From Actinomycetota bacterium (lineage in GTDB: Bacteria > Actinomycetota > Actinomycetes > Actinomycetales > Microbacteriaceae), in the NCBI GenBank assembly GCA_018268515.1, contig JAFDWK010000078.1, positions 3,097 through 37,513 of the forward strand: a stretch of DNA of 34,417 bases, written 5' to 3'. The notes under the pieces were generated by a model. It was not told the origin of the DNA and made no database searches. It was given only the letters and a program-made list of their open reading frames with translations. Shown here piece after piece: positions 7,952 through 15,794 of the stretch. Position 1 is the stretch's first letter, and each line of letters begins with the position of its first letter. Made by a program: the position numbers and the translations under genes.

Positions 7952-8620
7952 GTGTCAACACCCGCGTCACGGATCCCGCTGGACCGTGGTCGCATCGTCG
8001 CCGCAGCCGTCGAACTCGCCGACGAGGTCGGCCTGGAGGCCACGAGCATGCGCCGCGTCGCCGAGCGCCTCGGGGTCACTCCGATGGCGCTCTACAAGCA
8101 CGTGACCCATCGCTCCCAGCTCGTCGACGACATGCTCGACGAGCTGCTGAGCCGCATCCCCGAGCCCGTGCACAGCGCCGATTGGCGCGCGAACGTCCGC
8201 GCCAGGGTGATGGCCGCCCGGACGCTGCTCGTCGTGCACCCCTGGGCGCGCGAGGCGATCGAGTCGAGCCCGCTGGCCACTCCGCGCGTGCTCGCGCACA
8301 TGGACGCGCTGATGGCGGCGATGTTCGCCGGCGGACTGTCCGCCGACCTCGTGCATCACGCCATGCACGCCCTGAGCACGCGGATGTGGGGGTTCACCCG
8401 CGACGTGCTGCCCACCCCGCGGGTTCCCGACGATCCCGGAGAGCGGGCGGAGGCCATGGCGGGGTACGCCCGGTCCTATCCCGCGATCGTGCGGATGGCG
8501 ATGACGGCGCCGGGCGCCGGCACGGAGTGCGACGACGACGCAGAGTTCGCCTTCGCGCTCGACCTGCTGCTCGAGGGCGTGGAACGCCGCCGCCTCGACG
8601 GATGGGCCTCGGGCCGCTGA
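7937..8620 (+). CDS. TetR/AcrR family transcriptional regulator
   Basis: A 227-residue one-component repressor. The N-terminal helix-turn-helix is clear (RIVAAAVELADEVGLEATSMRRVAERLGV, then MALYKHV), followed by a TetR_C-like ligand domain. The reading frame begins with GTG at 7937; a second GTG at 7952 (VSTPASRIPLDRGR) is an equally possible start because the first five residues carry no family sequence. No Shine-Dalgarno is evident for either. Divergent from the DUF4386 gene, which it probably controls along with itself. Inducer unknown. Confidence 0.9.
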   Translation: MYAVYVSTPASRIPLDRGRIVAAAVELADEVGLEATSMRRVAERLGVTPMALYKHVTHRSQLVDDMLDELLSRIPEPVHSADWRANVRARVMAARTLLVVHPWAREAIESSPLATPRVLAHMDALMAAMFAGGLSADLVHHAMHALSTRMWGFTRDVLPTPRVPDDPGERAEAMAGYARSYPAIVRMAMTAPGAGTECDDDAEFAFALDLLLEGVERRRLDGWASGR

Positions 8621-8657
8621 CCACGCCCCGCCCCAGGGCCTCCGGGAGTTCCCGGCG

Positions 8658-8870
8658 TCACACCAAGGCCGCGAGGATCGGATCCGGATCCGCGAACAGC
8701 AGCGTGTGACCTCCGTCGACCACGTGCGCGGTCGCGTGCGGGAGCCGCGCGACCACGGCCCGTCCCGCGGAGGGCTTCACGTTGCCGTCCTGCTCGCCAT
8801 GCCACCAGTGGATCGGCGTCGCCACGTCCTCCACCCGGAATCCCCACGGCCGGCAGACCGACCGGGCGTC
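8658..8870 (-). pseudogene. Alpha/beta-hydrolase C-terminal remnant
   Basis: Reading the minus strand, the frame ending at the TGA 8658-8660 gives about 70 residues that match the C-terminal third of an alpha/beta hydrolase: CRPWGFRVEDV, TPIHWWHGEQDGNV (the loop carrying the acidic catalytic residue), and GGHTLLF (the catalytic His). Upstream the similarity fades and an in-frame TAG occurs near 8970. There is no start codon, no nucleophile Ser elbow and no N-terminal core, and the space where it should lie is occupied by a hairpin element and the cupin gene. It is a 5'-truncated, non-functional relic. The fragment is short but its motifs are specific. Confidence 0.7.
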
Positions 8871-9024
8871 GCGGCGTGGAAGGTGCGGGACGAGCGCGCG
8901 GCGTGGAGGGGACGGATCGCGTGCTCGGCGTCCGCACGATGCTCCGGAAGTGTGCTTATGCGACGCAGGCTACGCCTCGACCATCGGATCCGGCTGTCTT
9001 TCGGATCCGGTCGTCGTTGTGACG

Positions 9025-9093
9025 GCGAGAAACCAGATCCGGCATGAGACATCACTTCTGGCGTGGTGCCTCATGCGGGATCTGGTTTCTCGC
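9025..9093. repeat. Long intergenic hairpin element (26-nt arms)
   Basis: Arms 9025-9050 and 9068-9093 pair over 26 nt with 24 strict matches and a 17-nt loop; the outer 16 nt (GCGAGAAACCAGATCC and complement) are perfect. There is no T-run. The length and symmetry resemble a palindromic intergenic repeat unit more than a simple terminator. It lies between the hydrolase relic and the cupin gene. Confidence 0.7.
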
Positions 9094-9157
9094 GGATCCG
9101 GTGCGCGTCGTGCGGAGCGGACGCGCAGGGGCGAGGCGGGTGGGATACCGTGGCGGG

Positions 9158-9565
9158 ATGAGCGGCTACGATGTGAGCGAGATCGGCGGGATCGACACCT
9201 GGGGTGTCGCCGAGGGCACGGGCAAGAGGTTCGTCGACGGGGAATCGGCGCGATTCCTCGGCATGTCGGCGAATGCGACGGATCCGGGCGCGAGCTCGCC
9301 GTTCTGGCACCGGCACGGCCGGCTCGAGGAGCTGTACGTGTTCCTCGAGGGGCACGGGCAGATGGCGCTCGATGACGAGGTGGTCGAGGTCGCGGCGGGC
9401 ACCGTGGTGCGCGTCGCCCCGGAGACCTGGCGCGCCGTGCACTGCGCGGCCGACGCCGACCGCCCGCTGAAGTGGCTGTGCCTGCGCGGCGGCGGCGATG
9501 GCCTGGCCGAGATCGGCCGCGACGGCGAGCTGGATCGGGAGCGACCGTTCCCGTGGGCCGCATGA
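9158..9565 (+). CDS. Cupin domain protein
   Basis: A 135-residue single-domain cupin. The metal-binding motif 1 is visible as WHRHGRLEELYVFLEG (His51, His53, Glu57/58), and motif 2 as GTVVRVAPETWRAVH (His95). It is probably a small metal-dependent isomerase, dioxygenase or sensor; the substrate cannot be inferred. The ATG at 9158 is preferred over an upstream extension to 9044 that reads through the hairpin element. Its stop overlaps the start of the S4-domain gene (ATGA), so the two are translationally coupled. Confidence 0.85.
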   Translation: MSGYDVSEIGGIDTWGVAEGTGKRFVDGESARFLGMSANATDPGASSPFWHRHGRLEELYVFLEGHGQMALDDEVVEVAAGTVVRVAPETWRAVHCAADADRPLKWLCLRGGGDGLAEIGRDGELDRERPFPWAA

Positions 9566-9774
9566 GCGACGACGTCCGGATCGGCAGCGAGAGCATCCGC
9601 CTCGGGCAGTTCCTGAAGTTCGCGGGCCTGATCGACTCCGGCGGCGACGCCAAGGAGGCGATCATCGACGGGTACGTGCAGGTGAACGGCGAGGTGGAGC
9701 GCCGCCGCGGGCGTCAGCTCGTCGACGGTGACCGCGTGACGTTCGACGGACGCACGGTGCGCGTGCGCCCCTGA
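9562..9774 (+). CDS. S4-domain RNA-binding protein (YaaA/YlmH-like small protein)
   Basis: A 70-residue protein made almost entirely of one S4 RNA-binding domain (IRLGQFLKFAGLIDSGGDAK, then DGYVQVNGEVERRRGRQLVDGD). Such stand-alone S4 proteins bind structured RNA, in some cases on the large ribosomal subunit. The start overlaps the cupin stop by ATGA. Coupling to a cupin gene does not suggest an obvious shared pathway. It is followed after about 20 nt by a bidirectional hairpin. Confidence 0.88.
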   Translation: MSDDVRIGSESIRLGQFLKFAGLIDSGGDAKEAIIDGYVQVNGEVERRRGRQLVDGDRVTFDGRTVRVRP

Positions 9775-9792
9775 AGCACGCCCCCACCCTGT

Positions 9793-9849
9793 TCGCTGGT
9801 CGCAGTTTGTCGCTTCGCCGGCCCGCAAACCGCAATTCGCGACCAGCGA
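9793..9849. terminator. Candidate bidirectional terminator hairpin
   Basis: Perfect 11-bp outer stem TCGCTGGTCGC (9793-9803) with GCGACCAGCGA (9839-9849), and an inner stem GTTTG/CAAAC (9805-9809 and 9826-9830). It sits between the convergent S4-domain gene (ends 9774) and the broken membrane-protein gene (ends 9865), where a shared terminator is expected. No T-tract is present, as is common for actinobacteria. Confidence 0.65.
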
Positions 9850-9864
9850 GCAGCATGAGGCCGG

Positions 9865-11225
9865 TCAGTCCCGGGCCGGGCGGCGCAGCAGCTCGATCGC
9901 GATCACCAGGATCAGGGCGGCGAGCGCGGTCCGCAGCACCAGCCACGCCGTGAGCGGCTGCACCAGCAGCACCACGGCCGCGGCCGCGAGCGCGACGACG
10001 ACCAGGATCCACCGGTGCCAGCGGTCGATCCCGCTGCCGAAGCGCGCGAACGTCGTCTCCTCGCCCGTGCCGGCCCCGCGCGGGCGCACCGCGGAGGCGA
10101 CGCGATCACCGGCCCGGCGCGCGGCATGGGCCGAGCGCGAAGTTGCGACGAACCGGGCGACGATCGCGAACACGAGGGCCAGCACGCCGAGCGCGAGAAC
10201 CCGCTGCGTGAGCGGCTGTGTGACCTGATCGAAGACGGATCCGGCTGCCGCGGGAGTGATCAGGGATCCGTTCGAGGCCAGCACCCCGATGCCGACGGCG
10301 CGGCCGATGCCGATCACCGCCAGCAGCACCGCCATGATCACGACCGTGGCGACGCCGGCGTTCAGGATCGTGCGGCGCCGATGCCGATCACCGCCAGCAG
10401 CACCCCGGCGATGAGCAGCGCGAGCGCCACCCAGGGCAGCCAGGCCGAGACGGTGGTGACGATCCCGTACGCGGCCACGACCGTGCCGATCGAATCGCTG
10501 CGCACCAGCACGATCGTCTGGTCGGTGGTCGGGATGGCCTGTGCGAACGTCACGCCCTGGGCGAGCAGTCGGGTGCGGATCCCGTCGAGCACCGGTCCGA
10601 GCTGCAATCGCAGCGCGCCGTCGGTCCCGGCGACGACCGCCGCATCCGGACTGCCCCTCAGCACGGTGAGCGCCTGCTCGTACGAGACGAGGAGGGCGTG
10701 CTTCCACACCTCGGAGAACGTGGGCGAGGTGATCACGTTCTGCACCATGCCGCGCACGAGATCTTTCGCGCCCTGCGCGACCGGGGCCTCCAGCAGGCTC
10801 AGCGCCGCGGACGCCTTCGGCGGCATGTCCAGCGCGCGCAGCCCGTCGAACACGTCCGCGGTCAGCGCCGGGATGTCGACCTGCTTGTCGATGACGTCGT
10901 TCGTCGCCTGCACCAGCACCGCCTGCACGGCCGGATCCGCGGCGAGCGGCGCGAACGTCGCGACGAACTGGTCGGTGTCGGTGAGCAACGCATTGGTGTA
11001 GCTGGTGACGGCACTGACGGATCCGAGCACGAGCCGGAGCACGATCAGGGTCGCCGCTCCGACGCCGCGCCACGCGGATCCCCCGACCCGGGATCCGCCT
11101 TCCTGCGCCACCTCGGCCTGCGCCGCCTCGGCCTCAGCCTCGGCCCGGGCCGCGCTCAGCCGCAGCGCCTCGTTCTCCGCCTCGAGCCGGGCGATCTTTG
11201 CGGTCGGATCCTCATCGCTCGTCAT
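9865..11225 (-). pseudogene. Frameshifted multi-pass membrane protein
   Basis: Two adjoining frames give one protein of about 450 residues. The first part (start 11225, stop TGA at 10362-10364, 287 residues) has an N-terminal acidic coiled coil (ARLEAENEALRLSAARAEAE), a membrane segment near 57-78, a ~175-residue outside domain (VTSYTNALLTDTDQFVATFAPLAADPAVQ...) and a second membrane segment ending VLLAVIGIG. The second part continues in another frame from about 10372 to 9865 with two or three further membrane segments and stops at 9865. Correcting the phase needs one added base near 10365-10376. Function unknown. Either a real frameshift, giving a truncated but possibly still inserted protein, or a sequencing or assembly error. 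A 28-bp direct repeat flanks the break. Confidence 0.75.
10303..10404. repeat. 28-bp direct repeat at the frameshift
   Basis: The 28 nt at 10303-10330 recur without mismatch at 10377-10404, an offset of 74 bp. On the minus strand both copies encode VLLAVIGIG, but 74 is not a multiple of three, so the two copies are read in different frames. The break in the membrane-protein gene falls between them. Confidence 0.9.
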
Positions 11226-11395
11226 GCACGCGTTCCCTCCGTCGAGATGCTCGGTCGGCGGCGCCCGCGCGGATGAGCTGTGTGCAGACTATGGCCCCGC
11301 GCGGATGCTCGACCGCACCCCACTGTCACCGCGGCCTTGAGCCGCCCTCGCATGCGCGGACGGTCATCGTGCCCAGGCCGCCGGTTCCGCAGGAT

Positions 11396-11722
11396 TCAGC
11401 GCGCAAACCCCAAGAACACCATGAGCAGCCGCTCCACCTGGGCCAGCTGTTCGGCGGACAGACGCCCCACCCTGGCATCGACGTTCTGCCGACGCACGGT
11501 CGTCGCCTTGTCGATCATCACGTCGCTGTCCTTGTTCAGACCGGAGAGGTCGCCGGGCGCGATCCGCACGCGCAGCAGCGGAGCATCGACAAGGGCTCCG
11601 GTCAGCGGCAGCACCGTCACGGAATCGGTGCCGGCGAAGATGTCGTCCTGGATGATCAGCGCGGGGCGCGGCTTCGATGCGTAGACCCCGCCGGCGACGG
11701 TCCAGAGCTCGCCGCGGATCAT
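11396..11722 (-). CDS. MazF/PemK-family toxin
   Basis: A 108-residue PemK/MazF-fold endoribonuclease toxin. It begins [12 protein letters not shown] and carries the family core [19 protein letters not shown] and [17 protein letters not shown]. MazF toxins cleave mRNA at short sequence motifs; the specificity here cannot be told. The start overlaps the stop of the antitoxin gene by ATGA, the usual antitoxin-first order. Length is normal and the gene looks intact. Confidence 0.9.
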   Translation of the reverse strand: MIRGELWTVAGGVYASKPRPALIIQDDIFAGTDSVTVLPLTGALVDAPLLRVRIAPGDLSGLNKDSDVMIDKATTVRRQNVDARVGRLSAEQLAQVERLLMVFLGFAR

Positions 11723-11925
11723 GCCTCGTCCCAGTCGACGGACGCGGCCTCGATGAAGGCCTGGTCCTCGGCGGCTGATGCCGCGCTCGCGACCAGCCCT
11801 GCCTGGCGGCGTGCCTCCGCCTCGAACGAGGCCGTGCGCACGTCCGGCACCCAGATCTGCACCGGACGGAAGCCTCGTTCACGCATCCGGCGCCGATACT
11901 CGCCGACCCGCTCGTTCACGCCCAT
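11719..11925 (-). CDS. MazE-like antitoxin (DUF3018 type)
   Basis: A 68-residue antitoxin. The N-terminal half ([26 protein letters not shown]) matches the DUF3018/MazE-like ribbon-helix-helix type; the acidic C-terminal tail ([16 protein letters not shown]) would wrap the toxin. The ATG at 11925 was chosen because similarity begins there; a longer frame reaches across the operator. No strong Shine-Dalgarno is seen. The palindrome GTTACATGTAAC lies 11 nt upstream and fits autoregulation. Confidence 0.85.
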   Translation of the reverse strand: MGVNERVGEYRRRMRERGFRPVQIWVPDVRTASFEAEARRQAGLVASAASAAEDQAFIEAASVDWDEA

Positions 11926-11935
11926 GCTACTAAGT

Positions 11936-11947
11936 GTTACATGTAAC
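11936..11947. promoter_or_regulatory. Palindromic operator of the toxin-antitoxin pair
   Basis: Perfect 12-bp palindrome GTTACATGTAAC, 11 nt before the antitoxin ATG. It is AT-rich in an otherwise GC-rich region and is placed where an autoregulating antitoxin would bind, probably overlapping the promoter. Confidence 0.6.
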
Positions 11948-12136
11948 TCCTCACGTCGCAATCGGATCCGGATCATGGTGACCACGCGGCCGCAGCGGCA
12001 TCGATGATGGATGCCCTCAGGAGGAATGGGGATCCGGACATGGAACCATGATGCTCGGCAACCCTGCCGCCAGGTCAGCAGATGCCGCAATCGGTGCAGA
12101 ACTCCCCGTCGTTGCCCCCTGTGCGGACCGAACCGC

Positions 12137-12177
12137 GATCCACCGATCGGTGACCGACCCTGACCGATCGGTGGATC
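12137..12177. promoter_or_regulatory. Tandem palindromic operator before the two-component operon
   Basis: Perfect 15-bp inverted repeat: GATCCACCGATCGGT (12137-12151) and ACCGATCGGTGGATC (12163-12177) with an 11-nt spacer. Each arm contains the 10-bp palindrome ACCGATCGGT; the two copies are 21 bp apart centre to centre, i.e. two helical turns on the same DNA face. It lies 33 nt before the first gene of a membrane protein/kinase/response-regulator set, so binding by the response regulator or another dimeric regulator is plausible. A second small inverted repeat GGATCCCG/CGGGATCC follows at 12173-12193. Confidence 0.6.
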
Positions 12178-12209
12178 CCGCGGAACGGGATCCTGAGCAC
12201 GCTGGAGAC

Positions 12210-12716
12210 ATGAACGATTCACTCCCCCACACGACAGGCGGCGCCACGAACCGCGCCGCGAACCTGCCCGCGAACCAGCCCGCGAACGACACCGCGAACG
12301 ACACCGCAGACAGCGCCCTCGAGGCCTCCCGCCGCGCCGCCTTCCGCCCGGTCGTCCTCCTCTGCGGGGCGTTCGCCGTGCTCAGCGCCGCGATGATCGC
12401 CTTCCTCATCGTCGACGTCGCGACCGGCACTCATCTCGACGCCGCGATCTGGATCCGCTGCTCCCTCGTGCTCGCGAGCGCGGCGGTGCTGCTGGTGTTC
12501 GCGATCGCCGCCGCCCGAGGCTCCCGCAGCGCCTGGATCCGCGTGCGCGTCATCAGCCCGATCATCCTGCTGGCCATCATCGTGATCGTGTCGATCCCCG
12601 GGTTCCTGCCGGACTGGGTGCGCGTCGAACAGGCGGTCTGCGGCCTGCTGCTGCTGCCCGTCGCGATCCTGGTGAACCTGCCGCGCATGGGAGCGCACGT
12701 CCCCCGGAAGGCGTAG
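12210..12716 (+). CDS. Small four-helix membrane protein
   Basis: A 168-residue protein that I do not recognise. The first ~45 residues are polar and repetitive ([18 protein letters not shown]), followed by about four hydrophobic segments ([70 protein letters not shown]) and a basic end. ATG at 12210 with GGAG upstream; a longer frame from 12048 runs through the operator and is rejected. It ends 9 nt before the histidine kinase start, so it is probably co-transcribed and could modulate or be a target of the two-component system. Confidence 0.75.
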   Translation: MNDSLPHTTGGATNRAANLPANQPANDTANDTADSALEASRRAAFRPVVLLCGAFAVLSAAMIAFLIVDVATGTHLDAAIWIRCSLVLASAAVLLVFAIAAARGSRSAWIRVRVISPIILLAIIVIVSIPGFLPDWVRVEQAVCGLLLLPVAILVNLPRMGAHVPRKA

Positions 12717-12725
12717 GGTCGGGCC

Positions 12726-13838
12726 GTGATCGACTCGCGCTGGCGGTCCGTGCTCTCCATCACCCCGTATGTCGTGCTGGGCCTGCTGATCGTCTTCACG
12801 CTCCTCGCACGGTGGGGGCGATGGGATCGGCTGCTGCCGACCCTGGCCCTCGGCGCCGCCTACGGGCTGTGGGTGCTCGTGATGCGCACGCTGCCGTTCC
12901 GCTGGCGCGACCGGCCCGCCGCGATCGCCGTGTTCCTGTCCGGGGCGATCGCCCTCAACCTCGTTCTCGTGCTGCGCGACGGCACGTTCGGGTTCCTCGC
13001 CATCGCCACCTTCTCGTTCGCGTACTCGCTCGTCGACTGGCCGTGGGAGCTGCTCCCGGTCGCGGGGACCGCCGTCGTGGCGGGCCTCGCGCAGAGCTCC
13101 GGTTTCCGCGCGGATCCCGCCGGCGTCGCCGGGACGATCGCGGTGATCCTGCTGAACATCGTGGTGATGTGCGGGCTGTCGTTCGGGCTGCACCGCACCG
13201 AGCAGAGCATGCATCGCACCGCCGTGCAGGACGAGCGCGCCCGCCTCGCCCGCGAGATCCACGACACGCTCGCCCAGGGCTTCGCGGGGATCATCGCGCA
13301 GCTGCGGGCCGCCGAACAGGCCGCGGACGACGAGACCCGCCGGCACCGCACCCAGGCTGCGCTCGCGCTCGCCCAGGAGGGGCTCGCGGAGGCGCGCCGC
13401 TCGGTGCAGGCGCTGCGCCCGACCGCCCTCGAGCAGACCTCGCTCGCCGACGCGCTCTCCGGCGTCGCGCATGCGTGGTCCGCCCGCACCGGCATCCCGA
13501 CGGCGGTCACGGTCTCCGGCACGGCGCGGCCGCTGCCGACCGCGACCGAGGTCGCCCTGCTGCGCGCGGCGCAGGAGGCGCTCGCGAACATCGAGAAGCA
13601 CGCGGCGGCGAAGCGGGTGACGATTACCCTGGGACTGGACGCCGCGGCGGTGCGCCTCGAGGTGCAGGACGACGGCCGGGGATTCGACGCGGTCGAGCGG
13701 CTGCGGAGTGCGGCGGAGGGATCCGGCGGCTATGGGCTCATCGCGATGCGCGAGCGGCTGGAGTCGGCCGCCGGCACCCTGACGATCGAGGCCCGCCCCG
13801 GACGCGGCACCCTGGTGCGGGCGGAAGTGCCGGCATGA
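12726..13838 (+). CDS. Sensor histidine kinase, NarL-system type (HisKA_3)
   Basis: A 370-residue membrane kinase. About five hydrophobic segments occupy residues 10-155, with little extracytoplasmic loop, so sensing is probably within the membrane. The HisKA_3 dimerisation motif is RLAREIHDTLAQGFAGI with phospho-acceptor His179. The ATPase domain has the N-box AAQEALANIEKHA (Asn288), DDGRGF (315-320) and GYGLIAMRERL (335-345). GTG start. Its stop overlaps the response-regulator start by ATGA. Signal unknown; kinases of this build in Gram-positives often respond to envelope stress. Confidence 0.92.
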   Translation: MIDSRWRSVLSITPYVVLGLLIVFTLLARWGRWDRLLPTLALGAAYGLWVLVMRTLPFRWRDRPAAIAVFLSGAIALNLVLVLRDGTFGFLAIATFSFAYSLVDWPWELLPVAGTAVVAGLAQSSGFRADPAGVAGTIAVILLNIVVMCGLSFGLHRTEQSMHRTAVQDERARLAREIHDTLAQGFAGIIAQLRAAEQAADDETRRHRTQAALALAQEGLAEARRSVQALRPTALEQTSLADALSGVAHAWSARTGIPTAVTVSGTARPLPTATEVALLRAAQEALANIEKHAAAKRVTITLGLDAAAVRLEVQDDGRGFDAVERLRSAAEGSGGYGLIAMRERLESAAGTLTIEARPGRGTLVRAEVPA

Positions 13839-14470
13839 GCGCGCTCACCCTGCTCGTCGTCGATGACCATCCGGTCGTGCGGGATGGCATCGTCGGCATG
13901 GTCGGATCCGCCGAGGACATCGAGGTCGTCGGCGAGGCCTCGGACGGCGCCGAGGCGGTCGCGCGGGCCGAGGTGCTCGCACCCGACGTGGTGCTGATGG
14001 ATCTGCGGATGCCGAGGATGGACGGCGTCGCCGCGCTGCGGGAGTTCGCCCGCCGCGGCATCCCCAGCCGCGTCGTCGTGCTGACCACGTTCGACGCGGA
14101 CGCCGACGTGCTCCCGGCCATCGCGGCGGGCGCGACCGGATACCTGCTCAAGGACGCGTCCCGCGACGAGCTGCTGGCGGCGATCCGCGGGGCGGCGGTC
14201 GGGAAGACCGTGCTGGCCGCGGAGGTGGCGTCACGCCTGGTGGGTCGGGTGCGCGCACCGGAGGCGAGCCTGCTCACCCCGCGCGAGCTGGAGGTGCTGG
14301 GCCTCGTGGCCGACGGCGCGACGAACCGCGCAGCCGGCGACCGGCTGCATCTGAGCGAGGGCACGGTGAAGACCCACCTGCTCAGCATCTATGCCAAGCT
14401 CGGCGTCGGCGATCGTGCGGCCGCCGTCGCCGAGGGCTTCCGCCGCGGACTGCTCGACACGACCCGCTGA
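13835..14470 (+). CDS. NarL/FixJ-family response regulator
   Basis: A 211-residue regulator. Receiver domain: acidic pair Asp10-Asp11, phospho-acceptor Asp56 in DVVLMDLRMPRMDG, Thr84/85 and Lys106 (GYLLKDAS). The LuxR-type helix-turn-helix is LTPRELEVLGLVADGATNRA ... LSEGTVKTHLLSIYAKL (about 147-200). Note ATNRAAGDRL where most relatives have N-x-E-I/IA; the change is mild. Start chosen at the ATGA overlap with the kinase. A likely target is its own operon through the tandem palindrome at 12137-12177 (inference). Confidence 0.93.
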   Translation: MSALTLLVVDDHPVVRDGIVGMVGSAEDIEVVGEASDGAEAVARAEVLAPDVVLMDLRMPRMDGVAALREFARRGIPSRVVVLTTFDADADVLPAIAAGATGYLLKDASRDELLAAIRGAAVGKTVLAAEVASRLVGRVRAPEASLLTPRELEVLGLVADGATNRAAGDRLHLSEGTVKTHLLSIYAKLGVGDRAAAVAEGFRRGLLDTTR

Positions 14471-14514
14471 GCCGCGAGCGGATCCGCCACGCACTCATCC
14501 CGCCCGGCCCGAGG

Positions 14515-14613
14515 CCCGGCTCCCCCGGTCCCTGAGCCCGGCTCCCCCGGTCCCTGAGCCTGTCGAAGCCCGGTCCCTGGGTGCGTCACTCCCGGTCCCT
14601 GAGCCTGTCGAAG
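14515..14613. repeat. Tandem and interspersed GTCGAAG-type intergenic repeats
   Basis: A perfect 22-bp tandem duplication (14515-14536 and 14537-14558) is followed by two copies of a 23-nt unit ending CTGAGCCTGTCGAAG (14546-14568 and 14591-14613, 45 bp apart). The core CTGAGCYTGTCGAAG also occurs at 18541-18555. This motif is widespread in intergenic DNA of many high-GC bacteria. The block separates the convergent response-regulator and sigma-factor genes and may act in termination. Confidence 0.8.
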
Positions 14614-14646
14614 GGCCCGGCCCACGGGCCTGCCGCGCCGCCGAGC

Positions 14647-15744
14647 TCAGCGCCCTGCCCCTGACCCCGACTCCCCCGCCGCCTCCACCGCGGCGAGCGC
14701 TTCGCGAGCACCGCGCGTCGGGGCGATCCGCACCAGCCCGCGGTACAGCCGCAGCAGCGCCTCCCGGTCGGTGACCCCGGTGCGGGCGCGGTCGCAGTGC
14801 ACCGACTGGATCGCCGCCTCCAGCTGGTACCGCCCGGGCTCGCCGCCCCCGGCGACGCCACTGAGCAGCGCCGCGCGGTGCAGCAGCGCCTCACCCTCGG
14901 CGATGAGTGCGCGGTCCCACAGCGCCGGATCCTGCTCGTCCAGCGGCGGCCAGGGCTCCCCCTCCGCCGGCGGCACCCGCGCGGGCGCGCGGGACTGGGC
15001 GAGGGTGAGCAGCGCCGCCAGACCCCATGCCTCGGCATCCGTGTCGAGCAGGGTCGCGGTGAGCACGGCGAGCCAGCGCGCCTCGTCGGCGAGCGAGGTG
15101 CGCACGTCGTCGTGCCGGTCGAGCCAGTCCAGTGCGTAGGCGCCGTAGATCGCCTCGAGCACGGCAGCGGTGCGGGCCGGCATGTCGGCGCGGAGGGGAA
15201 GGGTGAACCCGATCCCTGCGTCGCGGATCTTGCGCTTGGCGCGCACCAGACGCTGGGCCATCGCGGCGGGCTCGACGTCGAACGCCCGCGCCACCTGCGC
15301 CGCGTCGAAACCGAGCACGGTCTGCAGCATGAGCGGGGTGCGGATCCCGACGTCGATCGCGGGATGCGCGCAGGCGAACAGCAGCTCCAGCCGACGGTCC
15401 GGGATCCCCTCCCCGTTCTCCACAAGGGCGACGACATCGATGCCGGCGTCGGGTCCGGCGCCGGCCTGGAGTGCATCCTCGTCGAGCGGCGCGCTGGTGC
15501 GGCGGGCGGCGGATCCCCAGACGTCGCGCAGTCTGTTGCGGGCCACGGTGAGCAGCCATCCTTCCGGGTTGCGCGGCACACCGGCGTCGGGCCAGGTGCG
15601 CAGTGCGCGTTCGAGGGCGTCGGCGAGGCAGTCCTCGGCGAGCGCGAGATCGCCGGTGCCTGCCGCGAGCAGCGCGACGAACCGGCTGTAGGAGGCGCGG
15701 ACCGCGTGCTCGGCCGCGGCGCGCGCGTCGTCGGTCGTGCTCAT
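14647..15744 (-). CDS. ECF sigma factor with C-terminal extension (ECF42-like, DUF6596)
   Basis: A 365-residue sigma factor. Region 2 lies at about 15-75 (AEDCLADALERALRTWPDAGVP, then NPEGWLLTVARNRLRD), region 4 at about 130-172 (AAQVARAFDVEPAAMAQRLVRAKRKIRD). The long C-terminal half (185-365; LPARL-like alpha-helical, TPR-type) with LLFACAHPAI before region 4 is the hallmark of the ECF42 group, which has no classical anti-sigma factor and pairs with DGPF/YciI proteins. Such a partner gene lies directly upstream. Strong ribosome-binding site GGAGG just before ATG 15744. The trigger is unknown. The 154-nt gap to the partner gene contains a long hairpin, so the ratio of the two products may be set there. 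Confidence 0.9.
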   Translation of the reverse strand: MSTTDDARAAAEHAVRASYSRFVALLAAGTGDLALAEDCLADALERALRTWPDAGVPRNPEGWLLTVARNRLRDVWGSAARRTSAPLDEDALQAGAGPDAGIDVVALVENGEGIPDRRLELLFACAHPAIDVGIRTPLMLQTVLGFDAAQVARAFDVEPAAMAQRLVRAKRKIRDAGIGFTLPLRADMPARTAAVLEAIYGAYALDWLDRHDDVRTSLADEARWLAVLTATLLDTDAEAWGLAALLTLAQSRAPARVPPAEGEPWPPLDEQDPALWDRALIAEGEALLHRAALLSGVAGGGEPGRYQLEAAIQSVHCDRARTGVTDREALLRLYRGLVRIAPTRGAREALAAVEAAGESGSGAGR

Positions 15745-15794
15745 GGCGCCTCCTGCTCTTCGCGGATCCGGCGGCCTGGACGTGCCTGGAAAGC

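Noticed and set aside
12219-13601. 460-codon minus-strand frame over the kinase
   Set aside because: Antisense shadow of the membrane-protein and kinase genes, low-complexity composition.
14515-14613. CRISPR-like array
   Set aside because: The repeats are tandem or 45 bp apart with no uniform spacers, only two to three units, and no cas genes.
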